A stretch of 64,000 nucleotides of DNA, from positions 19,711,368-19,775,367 of the forward strand of contig JALIRH010000004.1 in the NCBI GenBank assembly GCA_023055505.1, read 5' to 3'. Below are positions 48,401-62,200 of the stretch, piece by piece. The position numbers and the translations under genes were made by a program. The notes under the pieces are model-generated. The model saw only the letters and a program-made list of their open reading frames with translations. It was not told the origin of the DNA and did no database searches. Origin of the DNA: Callipepla californica brunnescens. Lineage: Eukaryota > Chordata > Aves > Galliformes > Odontophoridae. Numbering within the stretch: the first letter of the stretch is position 1; each line of letters opens with the position of its first letter.

Positions 48401-51400
48401 ATTAGCTCCTACAAGTATGCCTGTATTTAAAAGCAATGGGATTCAGCTGCACTGAATTTTAAATCTCTGACAAACAGTGGCAGCAAAAATACAATCCCTC
48501 AATTTCTGAATTATTTTAGTCACATTCACTGTAATACTGCTAAGAGCTAATGTGTTTTGTTTTTTGTTTTTTGTTTTTTAAACAATCTGTTCACACACAC
48601 AGTATTATAGTCAAATATTCCTACAAAACAATGGCTAAACCTGTGGAAAATAATTTGACCTTTTTTCCCCTCTTCATACTCTCTGGGAAGAGATCAAAAG
48701 GTATAGGCTTAAAAGTTGAATCCTAAACTGTTTTATTCACTACTGAAAGTTCATACCTTGTAGAAAACAAATTCTAGGCTCTGGATGTTTCTGGATGAGC
48801 CTTCCCATGAAGAACTCACTGTCAAAGTCTTCTGTTCGGACAAAAGCCCCATATTTGCGAAACCCAACTTCATACGGAGTAAACTCACACCATTCTAAGA
48901 AAGAGTCAACAGATCAGTGTGGACTTCCTCACCTCAGAGTAAGCATACATGTAAACACTCACGAGATTAATGTTCACATGAGGTGGGGGGGCAGAAGGGA
49001 GCCTCCCTCCGCTTATTTTACTATCACGGTGAATTTCCCTGTCACTCTTTCCACGGAGCCTCCATTTTAGGTAAATGCAATTAATATAAACTCTCATCCA
49101 GGCTTTCATTGACTCAATGCAACCTCCTTTTCTCCCGGCTTTTGGGTTTAAGAAAAAAAAAGTTTGAAAGTCTTTCACAAATATTTACAAATGAAATTCA
49201 TTTTCCTTCAAGTTCTGCTTTAAAATTCTTCTTTACATATATGCATCTCTCCCCAGAACAAAAGAATAACCGTGGAAAAAGAAAAGATCAATAGCGGTAC
49301 ACAGCTGGACACAAGCACTGGCGTCCCTGTCTCATTACGTCTACAAATATGAGGCAGCAAGAAGTTAAGAGTTACAATTGACTAGGACTGGAGCTGCACA
49401 GGTGAACTGAATTTATAGACTTCAGCAAGCCAAAATAAAGCTGCTGTGTTCATACCTGCGAAGTCACCACTGCTAATATTAGGTCTCACATTAACAGCTG
49501 CATAGATAGGATAAGGGTTCTGGGCCCATTTCACTGCTTCTTGCTGATCAGACAGCTTTGATGGATCTTCCTGGTTACAAGCAAGGAAAAAGAAACACTA
49601 AGTAAGATAAATTTTGTTCTCATACTTGAAAAATTTGAAGCTAATTCTTAACATCTTGCAATGCTGCTAATTCAAAGTCCCCTTACCTCCCTCTGCCTAT
49701 GCACAATGTTAGGTTTTCACAGAATATTTAGAACATCAGATGTTATTAACAAGCTTGTTACCCCTCTGATTTCAATTAGTACTATAAATATCACATAGTA
49801 ATACAGTTTTGCAAGACCATCACCAACATTTTTTCAGTGTTTCACTTTAACCTGTCCAATACAGAAGCTATTAATTATCAAGTTATTACAAATACACTCA
49901 ATTTTTTCTATAGCGCTAATATATAAAGCTACAAAATTATTTACAAAGAAAAGTGCTGGAAAAAATGAGGCAGACAGAAGCAAGAACACATTATATTTAT
50001 TCTACAATACTGCCTATTCTGAATCAGCTCACAAAGACAGAGAGTAACTAATTTCTTGACACTCAACATACATGTCTGCTAAGGTACCATCTAGAAGACA
50101 AACAGTAGTGCACATCCAAACTAAATCTTTTACCTTCTGTTGTAAGAAATACTCCACAATAAGGCCCCACAAGTCTGTGAAGGAAGCCTTCCGTCCACTA
50201 CTCTCCATTGCATTCAACTCCTGGAAATAGTATTTCAGTCGTTCTGGGGAAAATGCCCCTCCTTTGCTGCTGGAAACAGTCCTCTGAGCTCTGCTAATTG
50301 CATCTTGAAGGTCCTTCTGTGACCAGTTAGGGTCTTGATACAATGTTGATAAACACCTGAAAATGCTTACAGTAAACATCACTGGTAAAAATGGCCTTTA
50401 TGTAAACACTGAATTTTACCTAGATATTATTACTCCTGTGAGTAGAACTTACTCCTTGGCTTGAGAAGTCTAGCTAAAGATGAGGAAAAAAAGAAACAGA
50501 AATAATAGTTCTTCATTAAAACATGCTGAAAACCCTGAGACCTGGCAGTTTCACCCTAATTGCTAACCTACCTCTCATAGACGTTGTGAACATCAGATGT
50601 TAGTCTATATGTTAATTCCTAAACCCGAGTTAACTCCAGTCCATAACAACCCTGAGCAACTTGCAGACAGCAAGACTGCTATTGTATACAGCAATGGAGG
50701 CCATAACCTTTATCAGAACATAAGTCTCATTAAAATGAGAAACTAGTTTGCATGCTTGGTTAGCAGATAACTAATTTCATTTCCAAGTCTGGCTTTGAAT
50801 CAGAAGGGGCAGATCAGATCACAAGGTTAGTGCAAGAATATCATATAAACCAGAATTAATGCACAAAGCTTTAGAAGGAGATATTTTATTGTCAGGTGGC
50901 ACAAAGTGCTGGAAGGGGGATTATACTATCAGGTTGCACAACTCCTCACTGAAATCACTTCATGAAAACAGTGTATTGGATGTGAAGGATGATTTCACTA
51001 AATACTCTAAGAACTGAAATACTGGAACATTCTAACCACATCTGATATCTCAGCACACTGTTCCAGACTACTAAAGCCAGCACTATTCCTCACTCAGCTG
51101 CATATGGCATTTTGGAAGGTAGCAACCTAGAGGTTTGCACAGACATTTTTCCAAACTTGCACCATCTTTGTTATCTTCCTAGCAACAGCAAGCAAACATG
51201 GTAATCTTTTGAAATTATGCTTCTGAGAGAATACATAGCAGCTTTATTCAGATAATAAGTTCAATTGCCAAAAAAAAAAAAAAAAAAAAGCAGCAGATTT
51301 ATAAATATATAGCCAATAGCCATATGGGTCAGAAGTGCTAATGGATTTAAAGATGTCTTTAGGATTGATATCAAAACTCTCAGATGAGATCTGATGAAAT

Positions 51401-54400
51401 ATCCATTTCTTCATTGTCTACAGGTGGCAAAAAACACAGTTCTGGACTTGTTTTGGTTTTTTTTTCCCTAAACACTAACATACTCAAAGTTTCTGGAATC
51501 AGCATTGCACACAACTTACCAAGTGGAGCCAGAAATCCCACTCAGATACATTGCAACATCCAGAAGGCCCAGCTGCTGAAGGCCAGCTAGGCTGCCATAG
51601 AACGATGTCAGTGCTCTCATCCCACCTCCAGATCCCAGTACTGCTACAACTGGAACCTGCAGCCAGCAAACTCAGGAGTCAATCACAGACTTTTGAATTA
51701 TAAGTAAATCAACAGTTAAACATAAATAATCTTGTGTATGAAAAAAAAATCTGCTTACATTAAATTCAGGATTGATTTCAATAAGCACATGCTCTACTTT
51801 GTAATTGAAATACATTGTTTACTATAAAAACAGCAGCAATTCCAGCAAGAGTGACTTACTGAAATTTTTACGTACATTAACACACATTTACTTGCATGCC
51901 ATGGATTATAAGCATTAGAATTAAAAAAAAAAAACAACCAACAAAATACCTCTTTATAAGAGCACCTGCATTTCACAGGACAATGCATCTAGAAACAGCA
52001 CTGTCAGCAAATAATCAGTTTGGAAGCTGCTTCAGCATGCCATGATTCAATTAAACCATTATGAAAATTGACTTTTCCATGACAATCCAGAGCTCAAAGC
52101 CCAAGACACAACAACTTGGCTAAAGGAAGTACACACATTCTGAAATTTCAAATTTTTGCCTTCCAAAAGCACACACATCCCTCAGAATTTTAGAAATACA
52201 CCATTTGAGACTTCAAAACTGAAATGTTGCAAGGATCTCCCGTGTTAAGTGTGAGCTATGTTGGTTACAGGCAAACAGTCCTACATTCCTTACTACCAGC
52301 CAAGCACAAAAGATTTTTATCAGTTTCTTACTGTGCTCAATACCTCATCTCTCTGAGGGGATTGCTTTAAGTTAAGAGCCTTCTTCAGTGCTTCAGAAAC
52401 TCTTTTCTTCCTTTTCTCCACAAATGCTCTCTCCTCTTGACAGAGGTCAAAACCCAGTCGTATATCTAGATCCCAAGTGCTGAAATAGAAATTATAAAAT
52501 AAATTAAAAAAAAAAAAAAAACACCACAAAGTTTTGAAAGATTTGCAATTTCCAAGGAAAAGTGATTTCTCAAAGTATAGTTTTGGTGGTGATCTGGATT
52601 ACTGGATCAAACTGCTAGATGACTATCACTCACAATGTTGTCCAGAATACATCAGACTACCTATTTTGAGCAACATTATTCAGAACTAAAAACGAAACAT
52701 CTGTCATATTTATCCCTTAATGTCCAATTACAAAATTTGTGTCAAGCAATCACTCAGGCTAAGCTTTGGGAATTTCAAAGAAAGAAAAAAAATTCTCAGT
52801 GGTTGAAGGAAGTTTATATAAGGAACTATTGAGATCACTGCATTGACATGAAGGAAGAAATAGATATAAATAGAACAATTTTAGAACAAATTCTGGACAT
52901 CCTTTACCCATCCAAGCTTTTCAAACTCTGAGCATTCCTCTCCTATTTGTCAGTACAGCAACACATTCTAGGAATTATCTGCAGCTATCAAATTTAATGT
53001 TTAAAACATCAGCTATGTTTAAATTGTAAGAAAACAAAATTTCACCCCAATTTCAGCTGGATTTAAGCCAACCTACTAGAAAGTACCTTCAAAAAGAATA
53101 ATCACAGATGTCAAAAGAAAAGCAATCAAGACTTTTTCTTTAATCTATCTCAAGAAATGCATTGACACAGTGGCACTTTCCAGAGCAGCAGGCACAATCC
53201 TTCACTATGAGAATAAAGCTCTTTCCTCATTTTAGAGATCACTGAAGTTCCCACTCACCTCTCTTCAGCTTTCAAATTTATATCCAAATTTTCTCCCTGT
53301 AAAAACAGAACAAATCCTGCAATTGATAGCTTCATAGCCAGTACTACTAACTAGAAGCTACTACATCAACACTGACACCAGATACTATCAGGAACAGCAT
53401 TCTCACCCACAGAACTACATCTGTGGAACATTCTTATCTTCAGTCTATTTCAGACATTTTCAGTAGTCTCCTACAGCAAACAAACATGTCTTCACTCTGC
53501 TCTCTGAGCACATTTATTTCTTCTGCAAGCCTCTTGCTTTCCTCCTCCCATGATAAGGAGTCATGAAAAGCCATTTCTGCTGTGTTTTGCAAAAAGTCAA
53601 TCACGAAAATATTTTTAAAAAGCTTCACTGAGCTCAATATTTCATTTTTGAGCTACGAGAAAACAGCACTCCTAAGAATCATGTTCAATTAACTTTCAAA
53701 ATGCATACAGGAGAAGGGCAACACCTAAGTATGCTAAAAAACATAAAATATGTTTACATTACCTCTCCCAGGGAAATAACTCTGTCAACTTTCTTTCCAA
53801 TAGGAAGGGAATTAACTGGTACAGTCCCCTGTCCCAGAACTGTAGAATGCTTTTCAACATCAGGGTTCATTCCATCCTAATAAAAAACAAAATGCTATTT
53901 GAGCTCTTCAGAAAAACTGTAAGCAATATGACTGCTTTTGATATCTGCACATACCTGAACAGTATATCCAAAACTGACATTCCTTGACATCTGAAAGTCC
54001 CTGGCCTTCTTATGATGAAACTGAGGATACTAAATCTATGCTCAAAGGCTTTTTCGTGAACTAGAAATGCTGGTTTTAGGGTTAATTTACTTAAAAGCAC
54101 ATATAAACTTTGTAGTAGTCAGCATAGCCCCTTACCTGTAGGATAGACACAGTTTGTTCCAGTTCCACTTGCAGTTCTGGAAGCATTTCTTTGTCCACAT
54201 GAAAGACAAAGGAAGTTCCATTTTCCTCCTCATTGTCCAGACTCCAGGGAATACATAACTGCTGCTGATACGCCCCTGGGACAGACAGCTTGACTGCAAA
54301 GTCACCTGTGTATTAAAATGAAAAGTTTAGACTGCAGAATCAATTTACTTAAATGTTGCAAATTAAATACTTTTATTAAATGCAGTTGAAACTAGGAAAA

Positions 54401-57400
54401 CAAGTGAAGATTCAAGTCTCTCACACTGGGCACCCAATGCAAGTGACTCAATATTACTCAATTTAGTATTAAAAATAAAAGCTAACTTAAAGTCAATTTG
54501 TAGTCAGTAAGAATGCACTATATAGACAGTACTAAGCGTCCCTCTCTCCCAGGGAATAAATGTGCTGAAAAGAAGATCTTCCTTAAACCCTGCAGGCAAT
54601 AGTACCTTGCTGTTTCTCTTTTGTTTTTCCCTCTTTGTTGAGGGTGCCTTGGAGCGACAAACAAGGACGAACCTATGAAAAGAAGAAACCAGCTCTGGTT
54701 ACAAGGTCTGAGTTCACTTTCTAGTTGAAGCTTAACCACCTACTATAGTAGGAATCAGGTTCACAAGTGCAATCTATGAAAAAAGACATAAAGGATTACA
54801 CTAATCCTCCAAATAAAGAGCAAGTACAGTTTCAGTAGGAACAGATTATTCTTATCATTCCAGAATCAAAAGCATTCATCCTATTCCAGTTTCGTCTTGT
54901 TTTGTTTTTTAATCATCAGTGCTTTGTTTTCAATTGTTTTTTTTGCAAACTGCACTTCATATTTACAAGATCACCTTCTTGTTCTCCTCTTTTTTTTTTT
55001 TTTTTATGCATGTGAGTACCTACCCAGAATCTGTTCAGGCCCTAGAAATTACTTCATGAATTAACCATGATTTTCTGTACTGATGATTCACATCCTCAAG
55101 AAACTCTCTTGCACCAATCGGTTATCAGTTTCCCTGCTAGAACAGCCAGTGAGACATTAAGTCAGTCATAACTGCTCACAAAGGTAGGAAATTACTCCGC
55201 AGCTTGAACATAGGACTGATTTGCTGAGGTAAGCATGAATACAAGGGGCTCTCTACTGTGAAGTGTTGTGAAGAACTGCACTACTACAAATCAGCATTTT
55301 TTTTCCTGAAAAATATTAAAACTCTTTATTTTAAGAATGACTGAAGTTTTCATTCCTTTTTTCCTTATAGAAAAAAAGTCATCATTTGAGTCTCTTTCCT
55401 TAGGTGAAAAGAGAGTTACTTTTAATGTATACTATACCAGTTATTTTAGCCTGTCTCCCCCAAGAGAATGGAAAAATATTGAAATGGTTATCACGTATTT
55501 AAAAATGTCACTGAAAAAAATCCTAGAAATGTTAAGGAAGAAGACTACACCCAGCCAGCATCTAGGCTAGAAAACTCAGGACCAACCACAAGATTCACCA
55601 GTCTTTCAAAAACAGTCTTTTAAACAGTCTCACTGGAAAACAAAACACAGCAACCCTATGAGTTGGCTTAAAGTTTAAAAACTGGCACATGAAACTCAAA
55701 ATCAGAGGGAAGTGCAGGAAAGGATATGAGCCAGTTGAATTTTCAACTCTAAACAATTCTAGTCCTCTTACTGCTAAATACCTACCATCAGGTATGTCTC
55801 ACTACATTATATCTTCAGCATACTCACCACTAGTACTCCATTGGTCAATACCTCTGTAGGAGCATCTGAACTATGAAAAGAAAAGATTTAATGCAAATGA
55901 GTTTTGGTTTTAGTATGCATTATCCTACATTTCAAATTTTCTGTCTGCCACTATATGCACGTTCTTTGAAAATCTAAAAATAAGCACTATGCATTACCCT
56001 TAATATGAGCATAGAAAAAACAATCATCTCCTAGAATACAGGTTCATTTAGTTCTTCAAGACTCACCTTTTCTCCAAATAGAACTCTACATCCAGCTCTT
56101 CATTAGCCTTTAAAACAGAAGCGTGACAAGAGTGACCCTTAAATTTGAATACATTCAAGACAAATTTTCCCACAAGATTGAGTTCTTCACCGTATACAAA
56201 TTATGCCTTTTTTTCAGTTGTTGCTCTTTTAAACACACTTCCCTTCCCAGGCATTTCTTATATTAAATATAGATATGTATGATCAGGAAATAAATGAGTG
56301 TTGGCACTACTCCCCTAATCAAAAACTGCTCATCTGGCTCAAGTACCACTGCAGTTCTGCCTCTGAAAACACCATTTTCAGAAAACTTCATGTTCCTAGC
56401 TCATCGCTGCCTTTCTTTTGTTTTGTATAGACTTTGACCCAGCAATCTTCTCCCTTGCCATAGCATGCAATAAATCGACCAAGATCAGCTTTCAAAATAA
56501 CTAAGTAGAAGCCAACTTGAATAATCCTCTTTCACTGAAGTTGCTGTTTCCAGTTCCACAATTACTGATCAAATCTACCTTTTAAGCATTCAGCAAAAAA
56601 TGGGAACAAGGGTTTCAGCAAGACTCCTTCTGTGATCACATGTCATTCACAGGGCCTGTGACAACCTGCCAATGGCAGGGGGGTTGGAACTAGATGACCT
56701 TTAAGGAACATTCCTACTCATGCCATTACATGATTCTGTAACACTGACAAACTATATACCAGTCAACTTCTGACTGTACCAACAGCACTGAAGCCAGATT
56801 TTTCAAGAAACCTGTAATCTAGGCCTACTACAGGAATGTGTTTGAAGCTCGAAAGAGTTCAGATCAGTGATGTGATTCTAGTTATGTGAAACAAACTGTG
56901 TTATTGCAAGGCCATAAACAAGCCCCTAGTAACTGACAACAGCTGACAGGCACCAATATCATCCTTATGAAGAAGACATTATCCTGTATATAAGCTTTTG
57001 AGTTATCAAATGCAGAAGTGACCATTAAAGCAATAAACTTAACTGGAAACTGACGATGGTCAAATAAATAAGGTAGCCTGCAGTTCAAAAAAAGGATTAG
57101 ACTGCAATTTCAGTTCATTTTGAGCCTAGTTTGTGCACCTTTTACCTGTTAAGAAACAGACAAAACTTTTAAAGGTCTTTCAACATCTTCTGGAAGACAG
57201 CAGTTACCCCAGGTTTGTTTAACTGGGCATCCCAAAGACTGTGGAACCCCCAGTTTTTTCATTTTTTAAACATCTCAAATGACAGAAAGAACATAAGTAC
57301 TACCATTATCTGTTGATACACTGTCCCCTTCTAGCTGCTATAACTGACGGATAAACAAGCACACACTGCCTCACTTCTGTAATATGAGCTGCAGCTATTC

Positions 57401-59218
57401 AGAGCTGACTGGGGAAGAGCTCCTAACTAACCTTTGGGTCCAACTTGAAAGTGCGCAGCAGGGGCTGACCTGGCTTCATGCCTCCTACATCGAAGACGAT
57501 GGAAGTGAGCTCATCACTGACTAGGACATCCTTGTCGTAGAGGGTCAATTCCAGAATGTTCTAAAACCAAACAGAAACAGACAGCCTCAAGTGAAGACAG
57601 AGAGCCACTTCCACAAACTTCAGTATCTGCAAGCAATAGACTTTTTATTCATTAATCAGTACCCCTGACCTTTTCCTTCTCTGAAGAGAATCCACCACTT
57701 TCAGCAGGACTTACAGAATAACTATGCACAAAGCTTCTATTTGGTAGTGTTTATTTCTGAACAGTGCTGTCATGCTAAAACCAGTGTTTTAAAAAACTGT
57801 TTCCTCTGTCATTAGAGTCCACTTTGAGAATCAGTACTGACAATCCGTAAGCTTTGTTCAAGTGCTTCAATAGGTCCTGCTCAAACAGCAGAAGCACTGT
57901 CTATACTAAGAGTTTGAGTTTTGCTTTTCCTGATCATAGGAATTCATTGCAAGACTTGACTCAATGAAATAAGTGGTGGAGTGATTTGAACTTGGAGTCC
58001 TAAACAGCAGTCAGTATAAAGTGAGCAGAGCTACAAGAAAGCAACAGCTACAAAGTGAAAGGAGAACCAACCCTCAAATATTAAGTTGCGTTATCAGGAA
58101 ATTTCCACCGGCTTTCTCAAACATTGTCCTGACTTCCCTTCTTTCACAAAATCATTTAAGGCAAATTCCAGCTATTTACAGAATATGGCAGTTATCACCA
58201 GACAGATATTACAGCTTTTGGTACCACTGAAAAAGACAATCACCTTATACCTGCCTCTGCTTTTGAGGGTAATGAAGATCCCTTGGTTTTGAATGAAGCA
58301 CTAAAGCAAGCCACCACACAACTACAGATGGTTCAAACAGCTCCACCGAATGTGTTCCTTACCTTGACAGCACTGTGGATTCGATACTGGAATGTTTCAT
58401 TCCACTCTGGGTTCTCAGAGTTGTCAACAACTTGAGTTCGCGAGACGTGGGGAGATGCAGTGGGTAGTTTCAGCTCCACATAGCAGTCCGCCTTTGACAC
58501 TAGAGCAGAGAGTTCAGAGATGCATCAAAATTAGGTTACTCAAACATCCCCTTTCCCATGAGCTCACTTTTTAGATTGCATTGCATGAGAAAAATGTGCA
58601 GAATTAACATGAGACTTGTGCAAATGTCTAGAAGCTCACAGTTTTAAACAGCAGTAAATTTAATGTTAAGTGTCAGTATTTTTCTTCCTGGTTCATCCAA
58701 ATTATAAAGCTTTTAATTTATTTTCAGAAAAGGACAAAGAACACTGAATAGACCACAACAGAACATGTTAGAAAAGAAAAAAACAGGGAAGTAAAGCATT
58801 ACCAGGACTCTCCCAATTTTGTTCTGCAAAGCAACAATGTTAACCTGTAGGTTGTTAACCTGTAGGTTGGATTCAAATTAAGCCTTTAGAATGTAGCTTA
58901 GACTTTACAATAGAAACCTTTGTGTAGATGCCAAGACTATACAGTGCATAGGTAACATGAAACAGTAACAATACCACTGTTACAGATTACTACTGAACAA
59001 AGAAACCGTTTTCCTAAGACCATTACTAAATACTCACACAGATCTGTACCCTTGATGTTTCTTGCTCTGAGGACTTTTACTGTTAGGTTGTAGTAAGGGT
59101 GCTTCTCCCACTGAAAAGACAAAAATAACATGGCTCAGCATGTCCAACAATACCTTACAATATATATTTCTGTAACCACACTAATGACAAACTACAGAAA
59201 AGGATCAGAAGAGCCAGA

Positions 59219-59252
<34 letters not shown>

Positions 59253-62200
59253 ACTAAAAGGCACAGTTAATACGAAGTATTTTTAATGTCCTGGAGGAAG
59301 ACTATAGGAGGCAAGAAGGAAACTCAATACCCTTTCAGCATGACAATGACTGCCATCTTAAGGTAACTCCCCAAAGACTTCAGAAAATAAGTCCTGGATC
59401 TAGGGTTTCCTCTAATTATAGGTCAATTTTTATTTATTTCATTAGCTCATTCCTACTTAAGGATAAAATGAAACTGAAGCTCTTCAAGTAATTTTAATAA
59501 CAACTTGACTAGCTTGTTAAGAGGGCTTGCTAAGGACTCATATGCATGCTTTAGTAATAGCAGACGTGGCAAGAATCTTAATAGCATTACCCAAGTATGT
59601 AGAAAGCACATGCTGTTAACTATAAGGAAGAAAAAAACTACTTCCTTGTAGAAATAAACTTCCTTGCTTGAGCAAGAAAGAACAAACCTCAAATTCCTTT
59701 TCAGTCTGAATTATCACTGATATCAGCACTTTAAAATGCGTATGTTACTTTAACATAATTGATCAATTTACCATCATTATCAAAACATAATCCTCGTTCA
59801 GGAAAGCATCCATATGGCTGTTTTTGGTAGGTGGTATTAGTTTATAAATGACCTGATGTGAGAAAGAATATAAACCTGACTAAACCCTAGAAAATCATGA
59901 AGGATAAGTGGGTGACCAGTAGGTAGAGAAATTTTTTCTATTCTTAAAATATTTTTCACAAGTGATCACTAGGTCCCATCTTTATCTTTTTCTAAACTTT
60001 GTGAACTCAAGTTCACCATGTAATTTCAGATACACTAAGCATTCAGTAACAGCTATATTCATTAGAATCTTTGCTTACAACAAAATGCTACAGAGTGTGA
60101 AATGTTATTTAAAAATTTTTGCCTTTGGTATCACTAATTAGGATATAAAAATAAGCAATGAACTCTTAGCTGTTAGACTCTTCTTGAATATTCTCCATCT
60201 AACAAATAGATCTGTACTGCATTTGTTAAGCAGTTGCATACACAGTACACTGAACCTGGTTTGTACTGAATGACATCCACTGTGAGCACCAAGGGTAAAA
60301 GTTACATGGACAGCTTAAGATACTACATGGTCAAGTGCCAAATAAAACTTAACAACATAATTTGAGTTTATTTGTCCATTATCATCAGAGAGCTTTCATT
60401 TGCAACATCAACACATTCAAGATGTTGCCTTCCCCCATTTCTTTCTGGCAATAAGATGTGACCTCACTTCTAATTTTATCCCAGGTTCTGCTCCTCAGAT
60501 GCTTTTTCTTCATTTTTTTTAAGCCTCTCCTAATCACATGTATTTATTTCCAGTCACGAAGCAGACTCAGGCAAAGCCTGCCCCCTTCTTTCTGGATTAC
60601 AGAAAGAGATATAGGATTCCATAGGTTATTCTCACTGACTCCCAAGAAGTGAAGCTACATGATCACAACTACACTGCTGCCAAAGCAGCCTTCACAAACG
60701 CAGCTTATCACCTTGAATTCAGGCGTTACCAGTAGAGGAAGCACAGAACACCGCAAAGATAGCACACAGCTTGTTTTACTGCACACCATCTGTCAACATA
60801 GTCACAAGCTCTAAAGTCCCTTCCAAAGGTCTCTAACAATCATGTAGTTTGTAGCCAGCAATTACATCACTGAGGATACATTTCTATTACTCCAATTGTA
60901 ATTTAAAGGCATATAATGCAGCAGTTACCTTCCTGCACTCCCAAAGCTCTGCTATCACTGTGCCAGAACCTCCTATTTCACCTTTTACAATTACATTTTA
61001 GCCAAGGCATAGCAATGCTATAAAATACTGTAAGATGAGCTTACAGAGCAACAAAGCACAAGTATTAGATATTCTCAATTCAAATGAATCTGGGAAAAGA
61101 GAAGTAAGAAATGTAGTTGTCATAGAATTGTATGTAGGAGTTCAGTCTACATCAGTGTAGATGGCAGTGTTCCTACATACGTGAAAAATGCAAGCAGCAA
61201 ATTTCTAATTAGCAGTTTAACGATTTTTCAGAATCACCCCTTTCTCAGAGCTCAGGAGACTACTTCTGTAGCAAGAAACTTGAAACCCTTACGTGAGGGT
61301 ACAAGACTGAATTTTCACTCTTAACCACTGTCTGTACTCTTCATCTAAGCTGAAAGTGGCGATGCAGCAGCAAGGGACTGTAAAACAGGTTATCTTAAGC
61401 AGAGGTACTCGTTCTCATGTATCACGTATCCCAGAATACCTGTCTTTGTATAGTGGGATGTACACGCTGAGATCCTCTCCACATCGCACAGTGGATGCAG
61501 AGGATTCACCCATAAGCATCCTAGAAATATTCACATTAGCAAATGAAAATGCAGCTCCTAGATTATTTTTTGTGCTTATAGCTAGCAGGCAGAGGGGAGC
61601 TCAGTAAGAAACTCAGGTTTATCAAAGTAGAGCCTTTCTCCCATCCTGTCCCTGCTCTCAAGTAAAAATCGCTGCCCAAAATTCCTTCATCCATATTTCA
61701 GCCAGTGTCTCCACAACTTTGTTTTAACCTCAATAAGTGAATTCCTAGTTCTCCCAGACAGCCCTCACACACTTCTCTTTACTCAGAAGTATGAACCCAC
61801 AGTTAATTAAGAATGGAGTCTGGTCTCCTATGAACTGCAGTTTTCCGGAGAACAAGTTTTACATCCAGTCCAGTAGTACAGCAGTAAAAACTGTACCACA
61901 ACAGCAGAGTTAAACACTGGGCTTGTTTCCTGCTTATGCTGTCTTTAGAAGTGTGAAACATGCTAAACTCTAAAATTTCTTAAGGAGATTTGATTATACT
62001 GAATTCTCCAAAGCCAAATACTGATCTACTTCCCTCCTCATTGCTCACTGACTATTAAATAGTGAAGTCAAAAAAAAAAAAAAACCAAAAAAAAAAAACC
62101 AACGCATTATCAACCAACACAACTTCTCTTTTTTATAATTAAATAAATAACACACCTCAAGTCAGCAACAATCATTTTCACCACAAAGCAAGTAATAGTA

